From the NCBI GenBank assembly GCA_030668345.1, contig DAOUUD010000085.1, positions 1 through 7,123 of the forward strand: a DNA stretch of 7,123 nucleotides, read 5' to 3'. Below the pieces are notes generated by a model. The model saw nothing but the letters and a program-made list of their open reading frames with translations, was not told the DNA's origin and made no database searches. This document shows, piece after piece, positions 1 through 5,661 of the stretch. The DNA comes from Candidatus Cloacimonadota bacterium (GTDB lineage: Bacteria; Cloacimonadota; Cloacimonadia; Cloacimonadales; TCS61). Numbering within the stretch: position 1 is the first letter of the stretch; each line of letters opens with the position of its first letter. The translations under genes were made by a program, and so were the position numbers.

Positions 1-451
1 GAGCTTTTCTGTTTTTCAGTTTATTCTTCAAATACTGGGCATCAAATTCATCTGATAATGGTTCTAAACCCAGCTTTTGAAATACTTCGATTTCTTCATT
101 TATTTTAACTATTTGAATTTTACCGAAAGCTCGAACATCATTGAATATCAATTTTGTATTATCGCTAAAAACCAGTTCTGCTCTGGCATGATCTGATGTC
201 TTTGCCAGATCGGTTTCAAATATCAATTTTCCCGTCATTCGCAGGTGGATAACAAGTTTGAAATCTTTGGAAGTTTGTATTAAAATATATTTTCCCCTTC
301 TCGAAATATAATTAATATTTCCCAAACTTGTAACAGGATTCTGCCAGAACACTGTTCCCGGCCGGAGCTCAATGATCTCTTTGATCTTCTTACCAAGAAC
401 CTTCTGGTTTAAGCCATTAATTATAGTTTGTACTTCGGGAAGTTCTGGCAT
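1..451 (-). CDS. mutM: Formamidopyrimidine-DNA glycosylase (Fpg/MutM), N-terminal part, cut by left edge
   Basis: Base-excision repair enzyme that removes oxidised purines such as 8-oxoguanine and FapyG and then cleaves the abasic strand. I translated the open frame from the ATG at 451 to the window edge: 150 residues, against about 270 for the family. It begins MPELPEVQT, the family hallmark; after Met removal Pro2 is the Schiff-base nucleophile and Glu3 the catalytic acid. Also visible are RRGKY with the conserved Lys54, HLRMTGKL at 69-76, DVRAFGK at 105-111 (Met72, Arg107 and Phe109 matching the helix-filling trio), and the family segment KLGLEPLSDEF near 126-136. The helix-two-turn-helix and zinc finger lie beyond the edge. 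The start follows the perR stop by 4 nt, with its ribosome site AAAGGGC inside the last perR codons, so the two genes are probably co-transcribed and translationally linked. Nothing visible suggests it is broken. Confidence 0.95.
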   Translation of the reverse strand, partial: MPELPEVQTIINGLNQKVLGKKIKEIIELRPGTVFWQNPVTSLGNINYISRRGKYILIQTSKDFKLVIHLRMTGKLIFETDLAKTSDHARAELVFSDNTKLIFNDVRAFGKIQIVKINEEIEVFQKLGLEPLSDEFDAQYLKNKLKNRKA

Positions 452-455
452 TTTT

Positions 456-869
456 TTAGCCCTTTGCATTCTCCAGGCAACTCTTACAAATGCCTTTTAA
501 ATTTATATGATGTTCCAAAACTTTGTGACCTTCTATTTCTTCATTTTTAAAACATTCAAAAGTTTTTGAAATATCGTAAATCTTTCCGCATTTAGTACAT
601 TTGAAATGAATGTGCGGATCGGTATTATATTCATATCGTTCTTCGTTTTCAAACAGTGAGAGAGCCACCAGGATACCTTTTTCTGTAAGTGTTTTTAAAG
701 TATTATAAACTGTAGTTTTAGAAAGTGTGGGCATTTCATCCACTAGTGCCTGATAGATCATATCTGCTGTGGGATGTGTTTTATAATTCCTCAGATATTC
801 CAGTATTTTTACCCGCTGCATGGATGGAGCAATATTATGCTCTTTCAGAATCTCGATAATACTTTTCAT
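456..869 (-). CDS. perR: Fur-family repressor, PerR-like peroxide sensor
   Basis: A metal-dependent dimeric transcription repressor of 137 aa, normal for the family. Residues 1-80 form a winged helix with HPTADMIYQAL and TTVYNTLKTL. Residues 81-137 form the metal-binding dimerisation domain. Two CxxC pairs (C91/C94 and C128/C131) match the structural zinc site. Candidate regulatory-metal ligands aligned to Bacillus subtilis PerR are H32 (H37), H86 (H91), H88 (H93) and D99 (D104). Asp rather than Glu at D99 is the residue reported to favour peroxide sensing over Fur-type iron sensing. The PerR D85 position is Glu80 here. The ATG at 869 is preceded by a good ribosome site, and just upstream lies a palindrome containing a Per-box-like core, so autorepression is likely. 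The fpg gene follows by 4 nt. Family membership is certain; PerR rather than Fur or Zur is an inference from D99, the operator and the repair-gene partner. Confidence 0.9.
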   Translation of the reverse strand: MKSIIEILKEHNIAPSMQRVKILEYLRNYKTHPTADMIYQALVDEMPTLSKTTVYNTLKTLTEKGILVALSLFENEERYEYNTDPHIHFKCTKCGKIYDISKTFECFKNEEIEGHKVLEHHINLKGICKSCLENAKG

Positions 870-873
870 AATT

Positions 874-880
874 CCACCTT
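874..880 (-). promoter_or_regulatory. Ribosome binding site of perR
   Basis: Read on the minus strand the bases are AAGGTGG, 4 nt before the ATG at 869. It supports that start, and there is no competing in-frame start upstream. Confidence 0.6.
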
Positions 881-887
881 TGTTACA

Positions 888-920
888 ATTCCTAATTTGT
901 AACGATTACAAATTAGGAAT
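888..920. promoter_or_regulatory. Perfect 33-bp inverted repeat, probable PerR operator
   Basis: The arms 888-902 (ATTCCTAATTTGTAA) and 906-920 are exact reverse complements, 15 bp each, around the spacer CGA. The central 15-mer at 897-911, TTGTAACGATTACAA, matches the B. subtilis Per box TTATAATnATTATAA at 11 of 14 defined positions. The palindrome ends 18 nt upstream of the perR start and covers the proposed -10 element, the classic layout for autorepression. Neither strand has a U-run after it, so a terminator is unlikely. Confidence 0.75.
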
Positions 921-938
921 CAGGCTAAATTACGTCAA
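910..938 (-). promoter_or_regulatory. Putative promoter of perR-fpg
   Basis: On the minus strand, TTGACG (933-938) resembles a sigma-70 -35 box (5 of 6). It is followed after 17 nt by TAATTT (910-915), a weak -10. The -10 lies inside the right arm of the operator, so bound repressor would block polymerase. Start of transcription would be near 903. The -10 match is poor (3 of 6) and the promoter consensus in this phylum may differ. Confidence 0.4.
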
Positions 939-955
939 GAATTTTAAAATATTTT

Positions 956-2218
956 TTATTTTAACAGCACCATTTTCTTTATCTGTTGAAAATCTTTCGC
1001 GTTAAGTTTATAAAAATACACTCCACTGGAAACAGCTTTATCGTTCTCATCTTTTCCGTTCCATACAATAGAATGCTGACCAGCTGAAATCTGTTCGCTG
1101 AAAAGCTGTTTTACTTTCTGCCCTTTAAAATTATAAATATTAAGAGAAACTACAGTTTCTTCCAATAAATTAAATTCAATGTTGGTTGATGGATTAAAAG
1201 GATTAGGATAATTTTTCAATTGGAAATCTGTCTTTGCCACTTCATTATTATCTGCTCCTGTTCCAGCATCATAGATTTTAATATCCGTTGCATACAAACC
1301 CACAGTGTATTCATTTAACAGGTTTTCTTCAAAGTCGTATGTTTTTACTGTAAAGTCCTGTCCCCACTCGCCACCCAGAACCACCAGGAATTCGTTATTG
1401 GCAGCTACCATTGTACCGCCTGGTGTAAAGGGATTCATACTATTATAAATAATATTAAAGTTTTCGGCATTATATGCATAGAGAGCAGTGCTGTTGCCGT
1501 CGGCCACGTAAACTATACTTTCGGGTGAAACGGCAAAATTGCTGGTTATTCCACCAATATCGAGTATATCTGTTATGGTATTTGTTACAGGATCCAGAAT
1601 ACATATCTTACCGAAAATAGTTTCCCAATTACCGCCACAACTTATGTGAATGTTCCCGTTAATTGCTGCCAAGAATTGTGGATTTACTTCTGTGGGAATA
1701 GTTTCCTCTACAATAAATGACTCCAGATCGATCACAGAGACTGAACAATTGGTGTATCCTGTAGCATAATCGCTGTTTCCCACATAGAGTTTATTATTGA
1801 GCACGGACATCCCGGCGGGATTACCACCTACTTCCACAAAACCTTCTACTATATTCGTTCCCAAGTCAATTTTGCAAACTTTATTTATCATACCACAACT
1901 TACATAAGCATAATTCCCATCTATACAAATATCATAGGGATTTGAAGAGTTTTCAATATATATATTTGTTACAGTTTGTCCTGAATCCAGGTTAATCTTC
2001 TGCAAGCTGTTATCTCCTGAATTGACCACATAGGCATGATCTTCGATTAAAGCGACTCGATTTGGCATTGAACCCAGAACGCAGAAAGCATTATTCATTT
2101 CTCCGGTTTCAAAATCGATTTTAGATAAAGTCTCGCTTCCCGAATTTACCACAAAACCTACCGTTCCCCATAAATTTAACGATACTAACAAAAATAACAA
2201 AAACACATTTCTTTTCAT
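956..2218 (-). CDS. Secreted seven-repeat YVTN-type beta-propeller with type IX C-terminal sorting domain
   Basis: I chose the ATG at 2218 (420 aa). It follows a perfect GAGGAGG ribosome site and begins with a signal peptide, MKRNVFLLFLLVSLNLWG; the in-frame ATG at 2266 would add 16 residues in front of the signal and overlap the receptor gene. Seven propeller repeats of the form 'YVVNSG..sL.kIdl.tg' start near residues 22, 63, 105, 145, 191, 237 and 278, enough for one closed seven-bladed propeller of the YncE/YVTN type. Residues 336-420 are a FlgD-like sorting domain: NYPNPFNPS, then GQKVKQLF, SGVYFYKL and the end KKMVLLK. In the FCB group this domain directs type IX secretion and surface anchoring. 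As last gene of the uptake operon, 37 nt after the receptor, it may capture substrate at the cell surface as the B12-binding propeller BtuG does in Bacteroides. That role and the ligand are inferences; an adhesive or unrelated surface role is possible. Confidence 0.85.
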   Translation of the reverse strand: MKRNVFLLFLLVSLNLWGTVGFVVNSGSETLSKIDFETGEMNNAFCVLGSMPNRVALIEDHAYVVNSGDNSLQKINLDSGQTVTNIYIENSSNPYDICIDGNYAYVSCGMINKVCKIDLGTNIVEGFVEVGGNPAGMSVLNNKLYVGNSDYATGYTNCSVSVIDLESFIVEETIPTEVNPQFLAAINGNIHISCGGNWETIFGKICILDPVTNTITDILDIGGITSNFAVSPESIVYVADGNSTALYAYNAENFNIIYNSMNPFTPGGTMVAANNEFLVVLGGEWGQDFTVKTYDFEENLLNEYTVGLYATDIKIYDAGTGADNNEVAKTDFQLKNYPNPFNPSTNIEFNLLEETVVSLNIYNFKGQKVKQLFSEQISAGQHSIVWNGKDENDKAVSSGVYFYKLNAKDFQQIKKMVLLK

Positions 2219-2227
2219 TTCTTTTAT

Positions 2228-2234
2228 CCTCCTC
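2228..2234 (-). promoter_or_regulatory. Ribosome binding site that sets the propeller start at 2218
   Basis: The minus-strand sequence is GAGGAGG, near-perfect Shine-Dalgarno, 9 nt before the ATG at 2218. It favours this start over the longer in-frame ATG at 2266. Confidence 0.8.
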
Positions 2235-2255
2235 AGGATTACGTTATTAATTGTA

Positions 2256-4397
2256 TCAAATTTCATATTTCAAGCTCAGGTTCATTTCCCAGTTAAAACC
2301 TGGTTGAGGAACGTGTTCATACAACTCGTAAAGGTTATCTAAAATATTATGCAAAGCTATTCCGGAAGCAAGTTCAAGATTTTTCCAGAAAACGGAATAT
2401 TGCAAACCGGCATTTAGTAGGTCGTAAGCTGGAAGTGAATTTTCTGATGTCTGTTGATCGAGAGTGTCCCACCGTTTACCTGTATAAGAATAATTTATAT
2501 TCCCGGATATTTTTTTGTACTTCAGCTTCAGGTTCGCATTGAATGAATGATCTGGGATATAGATAATTTTCTTTCCATAGTAGCTTGTTTCTTTGGCGCG
2601 ATTTATTGCCTTCACATGATCATATATGCAATCCAACTCTGCAAATTCATATGGTTTCAGCCCGAATTCAACTTCATAAGTAGATGTTTCCGTACGAGAA
2701 AGATTCATTGGTTTCCATTTCTGAAACAGGTTCGGATACCAGATTATCATATCGTCAATATCATCATGACGGTAGGTTAATTTCAAAAAATTATTTTCCA
2801 ATTCAAATTGTGTAAAGATCTGCCAGCTTAATGAACCCTCCGGTTTCAGATCGGGATTTCCCATAACTTGAGAATCTCCTATCCAGTAAAGACTATAAAA
2901 AGATGGTAAAGTATATCCATTTGACACACTCCCACCCAGGGTTATTCCAAAAAAGTTCTCGTAACCAAATTCAGGCGCAATTCGCCAACTTGTAAAATCT
3001 TTGAAATCGGTGGTGTGATCCCAGCGGGTTGAAGCGGATAGACTAAGGCGAAATGGAAATATGTGTTGTATAAGTATTGTATTGCCGAAGACAGCATAAT
3101 TCTCTCTGTAAACTTCGGATATGGAATTGAATGGATTCGTTATTTCGCTGTATTCGAATTTCTCATATCGATATTCTCCGCCCCAATCAAAGTAGAATGT
3201 ATCATCCTTATATTCTAATTTACACTTAACTCCTCGATCCTGCTGATGATTTTCACCCAACACGTACAGGAATAGATTATTGTGATACATTGAATCAATA
3301 CGCGTATTATCATAAGTTGTTTTTTCATTGGAGTAAAACAAATCCGTTTTGATAAAAAATTCACTGAATCTTTTAGAATAATTTAGGAAATGTCGTTGGG
3401 TTTTTCCAGTGATTCGACTATTTTCAAACCAAAATAAAGATTCGATGTTTCCTGGTAGTTTTTTGAAGAAATCCTGATACAATAATTTATAATTGATCGT
3501 GCCAAAGTCGCTGGTATGTCCGATGTTCAGATCTGCATCATATATTTTTTTATCATTGTATTCCCGCGTCCACAAAGTATCGGGATTTTCTAACGGTACA
3601 TATTTAAAATCATTACGAGAATAGCTTTTTGAAAGAAAAATAAAGGTTTGGAATCTGGGATTTGATCCCGAAAATATTAGAGAAGTGGTATCCAATCCGA
3701 ACGAACCGAAACCATGATTCAGTGATGCGGAGAGTTTTCCCCCTGACCGTTTTGTATTTATATTGATGATACCGCCCATAGAACCCGCACCACCTTGCGA
3801 TGAAGCATTTCCTTTTATGATCTCGATATTATCGATTATCTCGGCTGGGATTGATGCAATATCGAAGGCAGTTCCACTTTTATTTAAGGGAATACCATCC
3901 AGCATGATAAGAGTATGACGCGCCTTGTAACCAGGTACAGAAACGTTTTGCGTCTCACCATGCAGATTCGTTCCCGAGATCAGCAGATCTGCTCTGTTAC
4001 GTAAGATGTCGGCAGCATTTTTGTAATTACTTTTGGAATCCACCTGGATCACAATTTTATCAGGAGTTTTCAGAAGTGCTTCATTGGATTTTATTCCCAT
4101 AACCTGCACTCCCGGAATTTGTATTGGTGCAGCTTTCAAAATGAGTTTTAAAGGGATTTTTTCCGCAGACAGAATAATATCTGCATACCCTATTTTATGA
4201 AGAGTTACTTTGTTATCCGCTGAAATATCTTTTAAAATGAACCTGCCGTTTTTCCCTGTTATTACTGCTTTCGAATCAGTGGAAACTATAACATTATCAA
4301 TTGGTTTTCCCTTTTCATTCAAAACGATCCCCGATATTTCTAATCCAAGAAGAGCAGTAGAAATGAGAATAAATAATATAATTATTTTACTGCGCAT
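2256..4397 (-). CDS. TonB-dependent outer-membrane receptor with N-terminal carboxypeptidase-regulatory-like domain
   Basis: Energy-dependent outer-membrane importer of 713 aa. Residues 1-18 are a signal peptide (MRSKIIILFILISTALLG). Residues 20-88 form a carboxypeptidase regulatory-like beta-sandwich (ISGIVLNEKGKPIDNV, TGKNGRFIL, IGYADIIL). VQVMG near 97-101 is a possible TonB box. The plug runs about 105-216, with ADILRNRADLLI, VPGYKARHTLIMLDGIPLN, IDNIEIIKG and the end GSMGGIININTK. The rest is the 22-strand barrel, ending with the family-style LHNILDNLYELYEHVPQPG and a final strand LSLKYEI. The 'RHTLIMLDG' plug resembles BtuB-type cobalamin receptors, but this motif is shared by many siderophore and haem receptors, so I give no substrate. 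The start overlaps the end of the ATPase gene by 11 nt (ATGCGCAGTAA), implying translational coupling. A secreted propeller follows 37 nt downstream. The barrel ends in Ile rather than the usual aromatic residue. Confidence 0.93.
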   Translation of the reverse strand: MRSKIIILFILISTALLGLEISGIVLNEKGKPIDNVIVSTDSKAVITGKNGRFILKDISADNKVTLHKIGYADIILSAEKIPLKLILKAAPIQIPGVQVMGIKSNEALLKTPDKIVIQVDSKSNYKNAADILRNRADLLISGTNLHGETQNVSVPGYKARHTLIMLDGIPLNKSGTAFDIASIPAEIIDNIEIIKGNASSQGGAGSMGGIININTKRSGGKLSASLNHGFGSFGLDTTSLIFSGSNPRFQTFIFLSKSYSRNDFKYVPLENPDTLWTREYNDKKIYDADLNIGHTSDFGTINYKLLYQDFFKKLPGNIESLFWFENSRITGKTQRHFLNYSKRFSEFFIKTDLFYSNEKTTYDNTRIDSMYHNNLFLYVLGENHQQDRGVKCKLEYKDDTFYFDWGGEYRYEKFEYSEITNPFNSISEVYRENYAVFGNTILIQHIFPFRLSLSASTRWDHTTDFKDFTSWRIAPEFGYENFFGITLGGSVSNGYTLPSFYSLYWIGDSQVMGNPDLKPEGSLSWQIFTQFELENNFLKLTYRHDDIDDMIIWYPNLFQKWKPMNLSRTETSTYEVEFGLKPYEFAELDCIYDHVKAINRAKETSYYGKKIIYIPDHSFNANLKLKYKKISGNINYSYTGKRWDTLDQQTSENSLPAYDLLNAGLQYSVFWKNLELASGIALHNILDNLYELYEHVPQPGFNWEMNLSLKYEI

Positions 4398-5169
4398 TTT
4401 TCCCAGGATATATTAAATTTGGTTGTCCTGAAACCGGATTGTTGATAATGGTTAATTCCACTTCATACAGGTTATGAATAGTCTTCTGATCGATCACAGC
4501 AGCAGGAGAACCATCTGCAATTATCTGTCCCTGTTTCAGCATTACGATCCGTTGACAGTATTCCGAAGCCAGGTTAATGTTATGAGACACTAAAATTATC
4601 AGCTTGTTCTGCTCGCTGTTTATTTTAGATAATAGCTGCATAATTTCCAATTGATGATTAATATCCAGATTAGCAAAAGCTTCGTCCATCAGCAGGATAT
4701 CAGTTTCCTGAACCAGTGCCCTGGCAATAGAAACACGCCGTCGCTCTCCCCCGCTCAGTTGAGAATACTGCTCATTTCTCAAGCTTGTAAGGTCAAGTTG
4801 CTGCAATATGCTATTCACAACATTCCTGTCTTCTTCGGAATAATTCTGCCAGTAGCCCAGATAGGGAAATCTTCCCATCAGAACGAGTTCTTCTACAGTG
4901 TAATCGAATTGCAACTGAAAATCCTGCGGAATAATGGCGATCTGCTTTGCCAGTTCCTGACGGTGCCATTTCTTTATTGTTGTTCCGTTGATCTCCACGT
5001 CTCCAGCAAATGGTTCCATATAACCGATCATAGCTTTCAGCAAAGTGGATTTACCGGCGCCATTTGGTCCCAGAAGGGCACAGAATTCTCCTTCCCGAAA
5101 ATCTAATGAAAGATCTTCTATCACTTTTTTATCCTGGTAAGCCAGGCTTAATTTATTGATTTTTATCAT
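4387..5169 (-). CDS. ABC transporter ATPase, FecE/BtuD/HmuV class (iron chelate, haem or cobalamin import)
   Basis: Cytoplasmic ATPase, 260 aa, the usual length for the class. All catalytic motifs are present: Walker A GPNGAGKST (34-42), Q-loop IIPQD with Gln82, signature LSGGE (138-142), Walker B ILLMDEA (158-164, Glu163), D-loop NLD (167-169) and switch His196 in LVSHN. The segment VEELVLMGRFPYLGYW (92-107) and the C-terminal region with LYEVEL and NPVSGQPNLIYP are typical of ATPases paired with FecCD/BtuC-type permeases. The start is supported by AAAAAGGAAAA just upstream. It is first in the uptake operon and overlaps the receptor gene by 11 nt. No permease or binding protein is next to it, so it must pair with subunits encoded elsewhere. 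The family is certain; the substrate is not. Confidence 0.93.
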   Translation of the reverse strand: MIKINKLSLAYQDKKVIEDLSLDFREGEFCALLGPNGAGKSTLLKAMIGYMEPFAGDVEINGTTIKKWHRQELAKQIAIIPQDFQLQFDYTVEELVLMGRFPYLGYWQNYSEEDRNVVNSILQQLDLTSLRNEQYSQLSGGERRRVSIARALVQETDILLMDEAFANLDINHQLEIMQLLSKINSEQNKLIILVSHNINLASEYCQRIVMLKQGQIIADGSPAAVIDQKTIHNLYEVELTIINNPVSGQPNLIYPGKNAQ

Positions 5170-5242
5170 ATTTTCCTTTTTCTAAAAAAAAGATTTGCCA
5201 ATTCATACTATTTTTATATGTTATTTCGCAGGGAGATAAGAA
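5170..5242. promoter_or_regulatory. Divergent promoter region between the uptake and Fe-S assembly operons
   Basis: These 73 nt must contain the promoters of both divergent operons. On the plus strand TTGCCA (5195-5200) and TATGTT (5217-5222), 16 nt apart, make a fair promoter for the Rrf2 gene. An imperfect 17-bp dyad at 5204-5220 (CATACTA / TTATATG, 5 of 7 pairs) overlaps this -10 and could bind the Rrf2 dimer. I see no convincing -35/-10 pair toward the ATPase. An A8 run lies at 5184-5191. The leader is too short for a cobalamin riboswitch. Confidence 0.5.
5195..5222 (+). promoter_or_regulatory. Putative promoter of the rrf2-desulfurase-scaffold operon
   Basis: The -35 TTGCCA matches the sigma-70 consensus at 5 of 6 and the -10 TATGTT at 4 of 6, with a 16-nt spacer. 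Transcription would start near 5229, leaving a very short leader with the ribosome site AGGGAGA at 5230-5236. Confidence 0.4.
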
Positions 5243-5653
5243 ATGCATATTTCTACGAAAACCGAATACGCCGTAAGGGCGCTTTCAGAGCTGGCTTTAA
5301 GCTCATCTGAGAAACCAATTTCTATCACAGAAATCTGCACTAAACAGAAGCTTCCCCGTAAATATGTTGAGCAGCTTTTCCGCAAATTGAAACAGAACGG
5401 ACTTGTGATAAGTACTCACGGTGCGCAAGGCGGTTATTCCCTTGGAAGTGATATAAATGAAATCTCATTGAAAGACATCATGGAAGCAGTCGATGAAAGT
5501 TATATGAAATCATTCTGCGAGGGTGATCCTGAAAAAATGCAACATTGTATCGGTTTTCCCTGTGGTTTTTACGAACTCTGGGATGAGATAAAAAATCACC
5601 TGGAGGAATATTTCGACTCCATCAAACTCGATCAGATAATAGCTAAATTATAG
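5243..5653 (+). CDS. Rrf2-family transcription regulator, IscR-like Fe-S sensor
   Basis: DNA-binding regulator of 136 aa, typical for Rrf2. It starts with the family pattern MHISTKTEYAVRALSELAL. The winged helix includes SITEICTKQKLPRKYVEQLFRKLKQNGLV, with Glu43 in the recognition helix at the same place as E. coli IscR Glu43, and the wing is GAQGGYSLG (60-68). The putative cluster loop has three cysteines, C92, C102 and C107, followed by a long helix with LWDEI. Three cysteines in this loop are the hallmark of cluster-binding members. The spacing C-x9-C-x4-C differs from E. coli IscR (C-x5-C-x5-C). The ATG at 5243 follows AGGGAGA. It is the first gene of the operon with the cysteine desulfurase 8 nt downstream, a standard IscR context, so it probably controls Fe-S assembly and perhaps also the divergent uptake operon. 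Cluster binding itself is inferred. Confidence 0.9.
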   Translation: MHISTKTEYAVRALSELALSSSEKPISITEICTKQKLPRKYVEQLFRKLKQNGLVISTHGAQGGYSLGSDINEISLKDIMEAVDESYMKSFCEGDPEKMQHCIGFPCGFYELWDEIKNHLEEYFDSIKLDQIIAKL

Positions 5654-5657
5654 GAGA
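5653..5657 (+). promoter_or_regulatory. Ribosome binding site for the GTG start at 5662
   Basis: GGAGA overlaps the TAG stop of the Rrf2 gene and lies 4 nt before GTG. It supports the non-ATG start and links translation of the two genes. Confidence 0.6.
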
Positions 5658-5661
5658 AACT

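Noticed and set aside
888..920. Inverted repeat as a transcription terminator of the propeller gene
   Set aside because: The stem is AT-rich and no T-run follows in either direction. It also overlaps the perR promoter and has a Per-box core, so an operator fits better.
939..955. Terminator after the propeller stop codon
   Set aside because: Only short AT palindromes such as ATTTTAAAAT are present, without a GC stem. Read-through toward perR cannot be excluded.
2219..2266. Longer version of the propeller protein starting at the ATG at 2266
   Set aside because: It adds 16 mostly charged or polar residues before an evident signal peptide, overlaps the receptor gene, and ignores the near-perfect GAGGAGG site before the ATG at 2218.
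2256..4397. Calling the receptor BtuB outright
   Set aside because: The plug motif and propeller partner are suggestive, but TonB receptors for haem and siderophores share the same motifs and no substrate-specific residues can be read from sequence alone.
4651..5106. Open frame of 151 codons on the plus strand opposite the ATPase gene
   Set aside because: It mirrors a fully conserved ABC ATPase, has no recognisable domain, and its start has no convincing ribosome site. The same holds for the frames at 820-1005, 2547-2780, 4210-4416 and 5848-6279.
5170..5242. Cobalamin riboswitch upstream of the ATPase-receptor operon
   Set aside because: The leader is at most about 70 nt and lacks room for the B12-box aptamer of roughly 200 nt.
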